The notes: a model not told the origin generated them from the sequence alone. DNA of 64,000 nt from Ignavibacteriales bacterium (GCA_016214905.1 JACRMQ010000007.1:124001-188000); one strand, 5' to 3'. Positions 15,992 through 25,194 are shown, counted from the stretch's first letter. A program made the numbers and translations.

Positions 15992-17347
15992 ATGCGAACA
16001 AACAGCATCAACAAAAACAGCAATATGTGGAGTACTTTGATTCTTATTGTAGTACTTCTACTTGTTGTTCCGATATATTCACCAGCACAGCAACCCACTA
16101 TCGATAGTAAAACACAAGGAACTGTAATCGATTCGATATGTTTGACACTCAATGATGTTTATGTCTTTCCGGATGTGGCAAAGAAAATGGAACAACTACT
16201 TCGGAAAAATTTTAAGGACGGTAAATATAAAAATACTGCTAACCTTATGGAGTTTACCGATCAATTAACAACCGATTTACAATCGATAAGCCATGATAAG
16301 CACTTACGTGTTAGGCCTCTACCACCGCGTGATCCCGGCAGTTCAACTCAGCCGTCAGCCGAAGAGGAACGAAAAGGACAATTAGAGCGACTCCACAAGG
16401 ATAACTTCGGATTTAAGAAGATCGAAATTTTGCCAGGTAACATTGGTTATATTGATTTTCGTTTCTTCGCTGAAACGAGTGTCGGAGACGCTAGTGCGAC
16501 TGCAATCGCAGCAATGAATTTCTTAGCTCATGTCGATGCGATTATTTTCGATCTAAGACATAATGGCGGTGGCAGTCCCTCGATGATTCAGCTCATCAGT
16601 AGTTATCTATTCGATGAACCGGTTCACCTTAACAGTTTCTATATTCGCAAAACAAACGAAACTCAACAGTTTTGGACACAGGGGCATGTCCAGGGTAAAA
16701 AATTAATCAATGTGCCGGTCTACGTGCTAACAAGCAGTTTTACGTTTTCCGGTGCTGAGGAGTTCACTTACAATATCAAGAATCTAAAACGCGGAACAAT
16801 TATTGGAGAAACAACGGGTGGCGGTGCTCATCCTGTTGAGGGACATACTTTCGAAAACTTGCCTGTACTCGTAACCGTTTCTTTTGGCCGCGCGGTAAAT
16901 CCAATAACAAACACTAATTGGGAAGGAACCGGTGTAGAGCCAGACATAAAAGTTACGTCAGATCAAGCATTAATTGTTGCACGAACCGAAGCTTTAAAAA
17001 AACTAATGGAGAACGAGAAAGACGATGGAAAGAAAAAACAGTTTGCATGGGGAATAGCAGGGCTTGAAGCAGAAAGGAATCCCATTACGGTTGATGAGAA
17101 GACATTACAAACTTACGTCGGTGAATACGGACCGAGAAAAGTGATGTTTGAAAATGGTAATCTTTTTTATCAGCGGGAAGGGAGACCGAAATACAAATTA
17201 ATCCCAATGGGAGATGATACTTTCGCACTTGATGGAATGGATACTTTTAGAGTAAAATTTAAACGTGACAGCTCGGGGAAAGTTATTGAATTTGTCGGGA
17301 TGTACAGTGATGGCATGACAGATTCAAATCAAAAAAGCGACAAATAA
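15992..17347 (+). CDS. S41-family (C-terminal-processing/IRBP-like) serine peptidase
   Basis: 451 residues from the ATG at 15992, which has AAGGGA seven bases ahead; an upstream TTG is rejected. A membrane anchor or signal segment spans residues 13-35. An N-terminal helical S41 domain follows (VFPDVAKKMEQLLR), then the catalytic core with 'GYIDFRFF', 'IIFDLRHNGGGS' and 'TSSFTFSGAEEF', whose nucleophile is about Ser253, and 'IGETTGGGAHP'. No PDZ domain is apparent. The last 100 residues are a small beta-rich domain (TYVGEYGPRKVMFENGNLFY). It is probably exported and degrades peptides in the periplasm. The 3' end of this gene is partly duplicated as a remnant at 19627-19712. Confidence 0.9.
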   Translation: MRTNSINKNSNMWSTLILIVVLLLVVPIYSPAQQPTIDSKTQGTVIDSICLTLNDVYVFPDVAKKMEQLLRKNFKDGKYKNTANLMEFTDQLTTDLQSISHDKHLRVRPLPPRDPGSSTQPSAEEERKGQLERLHKDNFGFKKIEILPGNIGYIDFRFFAETSVGDASATAIAAMNFLAHVDAIIFDLRHNGGGSPSMIQLISSYLFDEPVHLNSFYIRKTNETQQFWTQGHVQGKKLINVPVYVLTSSFTFSGAEEFTYNIKNLKRGTIIGETTGGGAHPVEGHTFENLPVLVTVSFGRAVNPITNTNWEGTGVEPDIKVTSDQALIVARTEALKKLMENEKDDGKKKQFAWGIAGLEAERNPITVDEKTLQTYVGEYGPRKVMFENGNLFYQREGRPKYKLIPMGDDTFALDGMDTFRVKFKRDSSGKVIEFVGMYSDGMTDSNQKSDK

Positions 17348-17394
17348 GTTATTGAAGAAATGCCAAACGCAACAAACCTCAGAAGGAGTAAGTC

Positions 17395-19560
17395 ATGATT
17401 ACGAAGGTTTATAAAACAAATCTAATAACTATAACTGTGGTGTTATTCCTTTTATTGCAATGCCTTTTAAAAACAGCATTGATCGCTGAAGTAAGTTTTA
17501 AACCTTTTAAAACGACAACACCCCCTATCATAGACGGTAGTTTGGATGATGCAGTATGGCAATCGACTCAGAAGGTTACAGGATTTAAAACTTTCCAACC
17601 TGATTTTGGGAAAGATATGTCGGTAAATACAGATGCATATTTAGCGTACGATGAAGAGAATCTTTATTTTGCATTTAAGTGTTACGAATCGGAACCGGAT
17701 AAGATAAAAGCAAATGTATCCGGTAGAGATAGAATGACCGGAGATGATCATGTTTGTTTGAATCTCGATACCTTTGGAGATCAACAAACGTTAACATGCT
17801 TTTATGTCAATCCACTCGGTATACAGGGAGATAGTAAAGCTACATCTAATAGCGAAGATTTTAGTTTCGATGCGGTTTGGGAGAGTGCGGGAAAGATTGA
17901 TGTTGATGGATACAGTATCGAAATTTGCATTCCCTTGAAAAGTATTCGCTATTCGGATCAAGATCCAACTACAATGAGATTGACGATACAACGAAAGGTA
18001 ACTCTAAGACAGGAAAACGGAACATTGCCTCCGCTTGATCCGAAGATTGGTGGAAATTTTGTTGTTCAGGGTGCAACTGTGAATTACGAAGGATTGAAAC
18101 ATTATACATTGTTTGAATTGCTTCCGGCGTACACTTATACTCATAGGGAGACTATGGAGCAGGGTTCTCTTGTTCCTGAAGAACGTAAAGGCAATATCAG
18201 CTTAAATGCAAAGTATGGATTAACACAGAATCTAATACTCGATGGAACATATAATCCGGATTTCAGTCAGATTGAAGCAGATGCCGGACAGGTAGATGTT
18301 AATCTTAGATATGAAATTTATTATCCTGAGACGAGACCGTTTTTTCTTGAAGGAAATGAAAATTTTCAAATGTCGAATGGACCGACGATTATTCATACAA
18401 GAAAAATTGTTGATCCATTAGCCGGTGCAAAAGTTACAGGTAAGATAGCAGACGGACAAACAATTGCTGCAATGTACGCAATTGACGAATTGAATCCTTT
18501 GGAATATCCTGACCAGCAATATGCACATTTCGGGATTTTCAGATATAAGGGAGATATCGGCAATGGGAATTATTTAGGAGGGCTTGTTGCAGATAAAGAG
18601 ATGAAGGGACATTATAATAGAGCAGTGGCAGTAGACGGGCAATACAGATTAACACCCGGTTCCACTTTATCAATTCTTGGTTCTTATACGAAAACTTACG
18701 ATGAAGCAACTGTAACCGATAATAACGGACATGCATTATGTATGAATTTTAATAATTTTGACCGTAACTTAAATTACGGTGTAAATTATGAAAAAATATC
18801 TGAAAACTATTCGGCAGAAATGGGGCAGATGTACCGTACAGGATATTCTGGAATCGGCGGTTACTTTGGTCCACGTTTGTATTTTGACTCAAGTGTAGTT
18901 CTGAATATTATGCCCCAGATTTCAACTTATCATTTACGAGATGATCTGAGCCAGATGTGGGAAAATAGTTACAGTGCTCATATAAATGGTACGTTCGTTA
19001 ATAGAATAAATGCGTGTGCAGGATATGAGTGGAGTACAGAAGTTTATCAGTTACAGAAATTCAATACAGACAATATGCATTCTTCATTCAGTATGCAAGC
19101 GACAAGAGAATTGAATATAAATCTGATTGGGAATTACAGAAATGCTATTCGTTATGTAAATGATCCTTATCCGGGTTATGGCTGGGGTGCGAGCGCTGGA
19201 GTAAGTTATCAACCGATATCTAATATCGCTATTTCTTTATCTTACAATTATTCTGATTTCTATCGTAAATCTGATGATAAGAAGATATTTAACTATTCAA
19301 TTTATAGAGTAAGGTCAACATATCAAGTAAACAAATACTTATTCTTCAGATGTGTTGTTGAGTATAACGATTATCGCAAGAGGTTGTTTACAGATTTTCT
19401 TGCATCATTTACATACATACCGGGTACGGTATTTTATCTTGGCTATGGATCAATATTCCAGAAAACTCAATGGGAAACCGACCGATATGTACCCAGCAAT
19501 AGATTTCTAGAAACAAAAAGAGGATTGTTCCTTAAAGTATCCTACTTGTGGAGAATGTGA
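17395..19560 (+). CDS. DUF5916 outer-membrane protein with CBM9-like N-terminal domain
   Basis: 721 residues with a signal peptide (about 1-32). Residues 40-220 resemble a CBM9-type sandwich ('PPIIDGSLDDAVWQ', 'AYLAYDEENLYFAFKCYE'). The rest is aromatic-rich, alternating beta sequence with 'YYPETRPFFLEGNENF', which is diagnostic of the DUF5916 family of predicted outer-membrane barrels. It ends in an aromatic-containing strand (LKVSYLWRM). AGAAGGAG stands seven bases before the ATG. It follows the S41 peptidase gene by 47 bases. Ligand and function are unknown; uptake or surface binding of a carbohydrate or peptide is a guess from the domains. Confidence 0.85.
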   Translation: MITKVYKTNLITITVVLFLLLQCLLKTALIAEVSFKPFKTTTPPIIDGSLDDAVWQSTQKVTGFKTFQPDFGKDMSVNTDAYLAYDEENLYFAFKCYESEPDKIKANVSGRDRMTGDDHVCLNLDTFGDQQTLTCFYVNPLGIQGDSKATSNSEDFSFDAVWESAGKIDVDGYSIEICIPLKSIRYSDQDPTTMRLTIQRKVTLRQENGTLPPLDPKIGGNFVVQGATVNYEGLKHYTLFELLPAYTYTHRETMEQGSLVPEERKGNISLNAKYGLTQNLILDGTYNPDFSQIEADAGQVDVNLRYEIYYPETRPFFLEGNENFQMSNGPTIIHTRKIVDPLAGAKVTGKIADGQTIAAMYAIDELNPLEYPDQQYAHFGIFRYKGDIGNGNYLGGLVADKEMKGHYNRAVAVDGQYRLTPGSTLSILGSYTKTYDEATVTDNNGHALCMNFNNFDRNLNYGVNYEKISENYSAEMGQMYRTGYSGIGGYFGPRLYFDSSVVLNIMPQISTYHLRDDLSQMWENSYSAHINGTFVNRINACAGYEWSTEVYQLQKFNTDNMHSSFSMQATRELNINLIGNYRNAIRYVNDPYPGYGWGASAGVSYQPISNIAISLSYNYSDFYRKSDDKKIFNYSIYRVRSTYQVNKYLFFRCVVEYNDYRKRLFTDFLASFTYIPGTVFYLGYGSIFQKTQWETDRYVPSNRFLETKRGLFLKVSYLWRM

Positions 19561-19626
19561 GAATCGAATCGTGTCTGAAACGTGCAAACCTTGAATGGAA
19601 GGATTGAATACTTCTTAATTAAAGTT

Positions 19627-19712
19627 TTGCCCCGATGGCTCGGGGAAAGCGATAGAATTTGTCGGGATGTATGGGGGTGCGTGACAGATTTAAATCAAAG
19701 AACAGAAAAGTA
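19627..19712 (+). pseudogene. 3'-end remnant of a second S41-peptidase-like gene
   Basis: The bases around 19636-19712 closely match the last 75 bases of the S41 gene (about 17270-17347). The shared words are CTCGGGGAAAG, GAATTTGTCGGGATGTA and TGACAGATT, ending in a TAA. One base is missing about 30 bases before the end, so the frame breaks. Only the tail survives, so this is a duplicated or deleted gene fragment. The rest of the 19561-19854 spacer holds no gene. Confidence 0.7.
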
Positions 19713-19854
19713 ATACTATGTATGAGTTTCGGTTTAAGAACAATGATGGTTTTAAAATAACAAACAAGTAGTATCTTGTAAAGTTGCAGTATTTATTTAG
19801 GTATTATATTTTAGTTCGAATCACAGTTCTTTAACAATTCTGATGAGGATAATT

Positions 19855-21357
19855 ATGAGAAGATTAGTTTTTCTGCTACTTACTTTTATTACAGCTAGCT
19901 ATTTACATTCACAGCAAGATGGTGAAGATATTTCTTTGGGAAAATATCGTGTGTTGCACTCAAAGATTCTCAATGAAGATAGAACACTTCTTGTAGCTTT
20001 ACCGGACGAGCATGAAAATTCCAGCATTTCCTTCCCTGTATTATATCTACTCTACGGTGATCAGGTGAAGGGATATTTTGCGGAGGTTGTTAATGTTATA
20101 GATCGTCTCAGCGGAGCCGGTGAAATACCACCGTTGATTATTGTGGGTGTAGCGAATAAAGACAGGTACCGTGACTGTCTTCCCCTACAGCAAAACGGTA
20201 CTCCGGGCGGTGCAGAAAAATTTCTTAGATTTTTTAAGGAAGAACTGAATCCATTCATCAACTCAAATTATCGGACTAAGAACTTTAATATCCTCGCGGG
20301 ACCGCAAGCCGGAGCTGCGTTCGGTCTATATTCACTACTCGAAAAATCTGACCTTTTTGGAGCACTCATGGTAACAAATCCGTTTTGGATTGAGTATACA
20401 CGCTCATATTTTCTTGAGCGAACGGAAAAATATACTCGTTCAGACTCTATTCAAAAGAAGTTCATGTTTATCACATACTGGGATAAAGAAGGATGGCAAG
20501 ATCATCGTGGGGCGGTTAAAGCATTAAACAGTTTTTCAGAATTATTCAGCAAACAAAAATCCACAGATTTTGTCATGCATCTCAATTACATCCCGGACAA
20601 TAAAGATTTTGTGCCTCCAATCGGTTTGAAGGAAGGGCTGCGGAAGTATTTTCAAAATTATAATCCCTCAAACTATTCAGAATTGAATACACTTTCGGAT
20701 ATTCAAAAATATTACCTTGCTCTTTCGAAAGAGTACGGTTTCGAGGTTGATATCCCGGAGATGATATTGGTTCGCAAAAGCGATGACCTACAGAATAGTG
20801 GAAATTTGAGCGAGGTCAAGAACATCCTCAATCATATTCTTAGCACTAATCCCGTATCGTTAAATGCCTTATCGAGAATGGCTAATTTACATCGGACGCT
20901 TGGAGAATACGATATTTCTATCAGTTACTTTAAGAAGTTATGTCAGATTAAACAAGAACCTTTCTTTGAGCGGCAGCTCCAATTATTGTTAAAGTTCAAA
21001 GATGAATCGGCGGTTTACATCTTAGAACCGATTCTAAATTCTTCAGGGACTGAAGCTATGTTTTTCAAGTATCGCGATCTTAAAAACTATCAGCAGAATA
21101 AAAGAAAGTTTGACGAAAGAGAATTTAATTCCTGGGGATATCGGTTATTGCAAAGAAGTGAAAATGAAAAAGCAATAGAAGTATTTAAATTGAATGCAGA
21201 GCTCTACTCGGAATCTGCAAATGTGTACGACAGTTTAGGCGAGGCATACATAAAAGCCGGCAACAAAGAACTTGCTATCAAGAATTATAAGAAATCGTTG
21301 ATGTTGAATCCCGACAATGACAATACCAAAAAGATGTTGGAACGGCTGCAGAAGTAA
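19855..21357 (+). CDS. esterase-fold protein with TPR tail, catalytic residues replaced
   Basis: 500 residues from the ATG at 19855, preceded by GAGG; an ATG 12 bases upstream is less likely. A signal peptide (1-19) precedes an esterase (alpha/beta hydrolase) domain of the PF00756 type (about 20-275): 'RTLLVALP', 'FPVLYLLYGD', 'PPLIIVGVANKDR', then 'ILAGPQAGAAFGLYS'. The nucleophile elbow normally reads G-x-S-x-G, but here the Ser is Gln151. The usual 'NHGSVP' histidine site reads NKDFVP, so His becomes Lys250. The C-terminal third carries TPR-like helices ('NVYDSLGEAYIKAGNKELAI'). It is therefore probably a non-catalytic binding protein in the periplasm. The ligand is unknown. Confidence 0.85.
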   Translation: MRRLVFLLLTFITASYLHSQQDGEDISLGKYRVLHSKILNEDRTLLVALPDEHENSSISFPVLYLLYGDQVKGYFAEVVNVIDRLSGAGEIPPLIIVGVANKDRYRDCLPLQQNGTPGGAEKFLRFFKEELNPFINSNYRTKNFNILAGPQAGAAFGLYSLLEKSDLFGALMVTNPFWIEYTRSYFLERTEKYTRSDSIQKKFMFITYWDKEGWQDHRGAVKALNSFSELFSKQKSTDFVMHLNYIPDNKDFVPPIGLKEGLRKYFQNYNPSNYSELNTLSDIQKYYLALSKEYGFEVDIPEMILVRKSDDLQNSGNLSEVKNILNHILSTNPVSLNALSRMANLHRTLGEYDISISYFKKLCQIKQEPFFERQLQLLLKFKDESAVYILEPILNSSGTEAMFFKYRDLKNYQQNKRKFDEREFNSWGYRLLQRSENEKAIEVFKLNAELYSESANVYDSLGEAYIKAGNKELAIKNYKKSLMLNPDNDNTKKMLERLQK

Positions 21358-21411
21358 AAAGTATTACATCATCGAAGAGTTGAGACTGAAATATCAAAAA
21401 AAAGAATTATA

Positions 21412-22290
21412 ATGAAAAGAACAGTACTGATCTATTGCCTGCTTGCGTTCCTCATCTCTTGGTCGGCAAAATTCATCTTTTGTGCAGAGGATCTGGGATG
21501 GATAGTCACTGTAGTACCAAAAGGTGTCCTGCAACTAATCGCTTCCTACGGTCCTTCCCTTGCAGGTCTTATCGTATACTATCTCGAATTTCACGGGAAA
21601 GAGTGGATAGCTGTGATGCATAGCCTGACACGGGTGAATGTTCGGATGAGATGGTACCTTTTTGCCCTGTTCTTTGAGCTGGCATCATTTATTCTCATCG
21701 TCCTGTTTGCAAATCTTACCGGATATCGGGACATCTCTTTCATATCTGATGAGATATCAAACAGCATCCTCATGTTCTTTGTCAATACGTTTACACTTAC
21801 CCTCCTGACAGGATTAGGAGAAGAGATCGGATGGAGGGGTTTTCTTTTACCAAAGCTACAATCACGATTCCCGGTAATCACGGCTGCCCTTATCCTTGCA
21901 TTCATCAATAGCTTGTGGCATCTCAGGACCGATTTACTTTCCCTATTAATGAGGGGAGATATCCACGGATTTATCATCGGGTACTTCCCTGACATGGGAC
22001 TAAGGATCCTTATATCCGTTCCGATCGTATTCATCATGGTGTACCTGTTTAATAAAACTGGAGGAAGTCTTTTTATCATGATCCTCTACCATGGTTCAGC
22101 TAATGCTTCCTGGGAGTGGGTGAAACAGGTGACAAGAATCCCTGATCCTTCGTACTTACTACCGTTATGGACCGTATTCCTATGGCTGACAGCCATCCTT
22201 TTTGTTCCTGCCCTGCTACAGCAGGCAAGAAATAAGGAGCTTGTTACCTGCATCTTTCAGCCAAAACAGTCATCGACTCCTGATCAATGA
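21412..22290 (+). CDS. CPBP-family intramembrane metalloprotease
   Basis: 292 residues with about eight hydrophobic segments. The CPBP (Abi/Rce1-like) motifs are present: 'GEEIGWRGFLLPKL' (about residues 140-153), 'NSLWHL' (second motif His), and 'ILYHGSANAS' (third motif His). Members cleave membrane proteins or prenylated peptides and are sometimes linked to bacteriocin self-immunity. It starts 54 bases after the esterase-TPR stop; no clear Shine-Dalgarno is seen. Broken gene fragments follow immediately, so this is the last intact gene of the accessory stretch. Confidence 0.88.
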   Translation: MKRTVLIYCLLAFLISWSAKFIFCAEDLGWIVTVVPKGVLQLIASYGPSLAGLIVYYLEFHGKEWIAVMHSLTRVNVRMRWYLFALFFELASFILIVLFANLTGYRDISFISDEISNSILMFFVNTFTLTLLTGLGEEIGWRGFLLPKLQSRFPVITAALILAFINSLWHLRTDLLSLLMRGDIHGFIIGYFPDMGLRILISVPIVFIMVYLFNKTGGSLFIMILYHGSANASWEWVKQVTRIPDPSYLLPLWTVFLWLTAILFVPALLQQARNKELVTCIFQPKQSSTPDQ

Positions 22291-22578
22291 GAATGATTAT
22301 ATTCCTGCTGGTAATATGGAGCTTCATCCTGACGGTACGGAAATCACCTTTATATCCTTGCGGGACGGCCATTATGAGATTTATACCAATGGATGGCCGA
22401 TGGAGGTAAATCATTGCCGTTAGCTCTAACAGAAAATGGCCACAATGAAGGTGCAGCATGGTCTCCTGACGGAAAAAGAATAGCATTCACCAGCACACGC
22501 TCCGGGAGTTTTGATATATGGATAATGGATGTGGATATTGAACGAGTAAAGAAGGAACTCCGGGGGTTAAACAAATGA
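22287..22578 (+). pseudogene. frameshifted fragment of a PD40/TolB-like beta-propeller protein
   Basis: Two overlapping frames together read as PD40 blades: 'ELHPDGTEITFISLRDGHYEIYT' (given in part) ending near 22387, then 'DGGKSLPLALTENGHNEGAA' and 'WSPDGKRIAFTSTRSGSFDI' from 22393. Restoring one base between 22387 and 22393 would join them as a standard E-I-Y-T-M-x-x-D-G-G repeat. The second frame ends at 22578. No start codon or signal peptide survives, so it is a decayed fragment. Confidence 0.75.
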
Positions 22579-22588
22579 AACCAAAACT

Positions 22589-22726
22589 CTCTTGAAAGTC
22601 ATTATTACTACTGCTCATTATGAATATTCTATTGTAGATTATTTATTAAAACCATTTTCATTTGAGGGGTTTCTGAAATCAGTAAATAAACTAATTCAAA
22701 AAGAGGAGAAACTTGCTCAGATTTAA
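22589..22726 (+). pseudogene. remnant of a LytTR-type response regulator receiver domain
   Basis: In one frame, 22598-22726 reads VIITTAHYEYSI, then [19 protein letters not shown], ending in a stop. This is the beta4-alpha5 end of a LytR/AlgR-type receiver (consensus ...[38 protein letters not shown]). The six or so residues between 'EYSI' and 'VDYLLKP' are missing. No phospho-acceptor aspartate, no start and no LytTR DNA-binding domain remain. It abuts the PD40 fragment. Confidence 0.75.
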
Positions 22727-22733
22727 TCTGACC

Positions 22734-23444
22734 TCAACTCCTACCAAGCGCTCCGTTTATAAATCTGACGAAAGGATACAAATCTTTGTAAATATCTACA
22801 ACTTTCTTAAGAAATATTTCATCCAAACATTCATCAACCTTCCACTCAACGCCTGTATAAAACTGTTTATACTTCAACCACTCCCCCATCAAATGATCGC
22901 GCGAATACCCAAGTGGAATACGCTGTAACTTTTCACCCTGCATCGCACCAAACCGTTTCACAAACTTTGTGTTTTGTATGATACCAAGAAATTGTTTGGA
23001 TTGCTCGGCTATCGCTTCACGGATCTTCTTTAACTGATCTTTATCGGGCATGTAAAATCCACCGCCAACATAAATACCATCGGGAGAAATTTCCAAATAA
23101 AACCCAGCGCTCTCTTGCCAATGTCCTTTTATGTGAAACACCGCGGCAACATGTGTCTTGTACGGAGTTTTATCTTTGCTGAAGCGTGTGTCTTTATATA
23201 TGCGAAACATGCCGCGCTTTGGATTAACATCGATCTCCGGCGCCAGCTTAGACATCGGCAGCTTCAGCGAGGCAATCAAACATTGCATCGGGAATTTTGC
23301 AAAGTTTTCATATTCAGATTTATGTTCCGCAAACCAAGCGCGGTTGTTGTTCTTCTTCAATTGCTTGAAAAATTTTATTCCTTCGGCAGGAAATCCCTCG
23401 AATGGCGGATAAATTTCATCGTCTAATATTAATTCTTTAATCAT
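22734..23444 (-). CDS. DUF2461 family protein
   Basis: 236 residues. The N-terminus 'FEGFPAEGIKFFKQLKKNNNRAWF' (in part), then 'NPKRGMFRIYKDTRFSKDKTPYKTH' (in part) and 'GFYLEISPDGIYVGGGFY' are the hallmark blocks of the DUF2461 (TIGR02453) family, which has no established function. It is cytoplasmic. Its ATG is two bases beyond the murQ stop (23447), so it is the last gene of the minus-strand origin-proximal cluster. It ends at 22734, against the pseudogene patch on the opposite strand. Confidence 0.9.
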   Translation of the reverse strand: MIKELILDDEIYPPFEGFPAEGIKFFKQLKKNNNRAWFAEHKSEYENFAKFPMQCLIASLKLPMSKLAPEIDVNPKRGMFRIYKDTRFSKDKTPYKTHVAAVFHIKGHWQESAGFYLEISPDGIYVGGGFYMPDKDQLKKIREAIAEQSKQFLGIIQNTKFVKRFGAMQGEKLQRIPLGYSRDHLMGEWLKYKQFYTGVEWKVDECLDEIFLKKVVDIYKDLYPFVRFINGALGRS

Positions 23445-23446
23445 TA

Positions 23447-24388
23447 TTATTCCTCAGTAGCTATTCTAACAAAACCGTTTGCTTTTTTCAAAAGATTCTG
23501 GGCTTGTTTGGCTGTAACGCTTCGTTTTATCATAACGATTGCTGTTTTCACGTGTCCGCTCGCTTTTGCTAAATATCTTGCGGCTGTTTCATAATCCACT
23601 TTTGTAACCGTCATAATTACACGCTTGGCTCGTTCCTCGAGTTTTTTGCTGTTCATTTTTAAGTCAACCATCATGTTCTCATAGACCTTACCTAATCTAA
23701 TCATCGCTGTGGTTGTAATCATATTCAGCACCATTTTTTGCGCTGTGCCTGATTTCATTCTGGTCGAACCGGCAAGAACTTCTGGACCAACATCTACACA
23801 AATTGAAATATCTAAATTATTTTTTAGATTCCGCATTTCCGGCCTACTTAGCAAGCGGCGTGGATTAGTTGTGATAAGAATAGTTTTCGTATGCAATTTT
23901 TTTGCTTCAGCCATTGCTGCCACCACGTATGGAGTTCGCATGCTGGCAGCTATACCACAAATTACATCGTTGCTTGTTGGGTGAACCTTTTTTAAATCTC
24001 TGATTGCCGCTTTAATATCATCCTCTGCACCCTCTTGCGATCTAAACACCGCAGATTTGCCGCCGGCAATAATACCTTGGACTGCTCGGGGATCGGCACC
24101 GAAAGTCGGCAGACATTCGGTTGCGTCAAGAATTCCAAGTCGTCCGCTTGTCCCGGCGCCAACGTATATCAATCTTCCGTTATTTTTAAAAGATTCGACA
24201 ACCAATTTTACCGCCTCTTCAATGTGGAATAGTTCTTTGCCAACAGCGATGGCAACTTTTTTGTCTTCATTGTTGATCGTTGACAAAATATCTTTTACTG
24301 AAGATATATCTATTTTCATCGATTTCTTGTTGCGCTTCTCAGTTGAGAGTGTATTTAATTGTTTATATAATTTTTTTGAGTTGCTCAT
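23447..24388 (-). CDS. murQ: N-acetylmuramic acid 6-phosphate etherase
   Basis: 313 residues from the ATG at 24388; a TTG four codons upstream is less likely. It has a SIS-type sugar-isomerase fold: 'GRLIYVGAGTSGRLGILDATECLPTFG' (in part) is the MurQ signature with the catalytic Glu region, and 'VLAGSTRMKSGTAQKMVLNM' carries the second active-site segment. It cleaves the lactyl ether of MurNAc-6-phosphate to give GlcNAc-6-phosphate in peptidoglycan recycling. It overlaps or abuts rsmG (stop at 24397), consistent with one transcript. No anmK or PTS partner is visible. Confidence 0.95.
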   Translation of the reverse strand: MSNSKKLYKQLNTLSTEKRNKKSMKIDISSVKDILSTINNEDKKVAIAVGKELFHIEEAVKLVVESFKNNGRLIYVGAGTSGRLGILDATECLPTFGADPRAVQGIIAGGKSAVFRSQEGAEDDIKAAIRDLKKVHPTSNDVICGIAASMRTPYVVAAMAEAKKLHTKTILITTNPRRLLSRPEMRNLKNNLDISICVDVGPEVLAGSTRMKSGTAQKMVLNMITTTAMIRLGKVYENMMVDLKMNSKKLEERAKRVIMTVTKVDYETAARYLAKASGHVKTAIVMIKRSVTAKQAQNLLKKANGFVRIATEE

Positions 24389-24396
24389 CGTTATAT

Positions 24397-25134
24397 TCAA
24401 ATATTTATTATGATTAACTTTTTATCTGCATCCTGTTCATTGTTTAAGTCACCGAAAGAGATCGGATGAATTGAAATCTTTTTAGTGTGAAATTTATTTT
24501 GTGCAACTTGTAATTCTTTTTCAAGATTACCCCCCTTCCAAAGCACAAAAGATCTCGTCTCAATCATTTTCTTCTCCGCTGAATCAGACTCTTTATCGAC
24601 GTTATTACAATCATTAAATTTTAAAAGAGGCAAAGACCATTCAATCAGATTCTCGGTTGGGGCTACTGCCCGCGCTAAAATATAATCAAATGAGCGTTGA
24701 TATATATTTTTCTTGGATAATTCTTCAACTCTCTCTGTTACCACTATGACATTTTTTAATTTCAATCTATCAACCATATCGGTTACCGCCATACATTTTT
24801 TTCGTATCGAATCCACCAAAACAAATTTTATAGACGGCTCCACAATCGCCAGCGGTATGCCGGGCAGACCACCTCCCGTGCCAATATCAATAGCGTGAGA
24901 ATTTGATTTAAGTTTAAAGAAAAATAATAATGAAAGCGAATGTAGAATATGCCGAGGCCACACATTCACTTCATCTTTCCTTGAAATTAAATTAATCTTT
25001 TGATTCCACTCTATTAATAATTCAACATACTCTTGAAGTTGTATCACCTGATTATCGGAACAACCTTCAATTTTCATTTTGATTAAATCAATAGAGTTTA
25101 ATAATGAGTTTAAATAATCTGATTTATTTATCAT
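24397..25134 (-). CDS. rsmG: 16S rRNA (guanine-527 N7) methyltransferase
   Basis: 245 residues, slightly longer than usual because of an insertion around residues 180-200 (KFNDCNNVDKESDSAEKKM). The SAM-binding motif 'AIDIGTGGGLPGIPLAI' (about 82-98), 'VDSIRKKC' and 'ILARAVAPTENL' identify RsmG (GidB). It methylates G527 of 16S rRNA; loss gives low-level streptomycin resistance in other bacteria. It lies downstream of mnmG, as in many origin regions, with a 60-base spacer that holds a parS-like palindrome. MurQ follows with overlap. Confidence 0.96.
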   Translation of the reverse strand: MINKSDYLNSLLNSIDLIKMKIEGCSDNQVIQLQEYVELLIEWNQKINLISRKDEVNVWPRHILHSLSLLFFFKLKSNSHAIDIGTGGGLPGIPLAIVEPSIKFVLVDSIRKKCMAVTDMVDRLKLKNVIVVTERVEELSKKNIYQRSFDYILARAVAPTENLIEWSLPLLKFNDCNNVDKESDSAEKKMIETRSFVLWKGGNLEKELQVAQNKFHTKKISIHPISFGDLNNEQDADKKLIIINI

Positions 25135-25172
25135 CGTGGAAGTTGTTGTTATTTAATGACATAGCGTGACCG

Positions 25173-25188
25173 GGTTTCACATGAAACG
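25173..25188. promoter_or_regulatory. weaker parS-like site between mnmG and rsmG
   Basis: The 16 bases read GGTTTCACATGAAACG: the parS palindrome GTTTCACGTGAAAC with one change at the centre (G to A). It lies in the 60-base gap between rsmG and mnmG. It is close to the better match at 27119-27134. Confidence 0.45.
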
Positions 25189-25194
25189 AATTGG

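Noticed and set aside
21591-22079. 162-residue minus-strand frame opposite the CPBP gene
   Set aside because: It is a shadow: the plus frame has the membrane segments and metal-site motifs.
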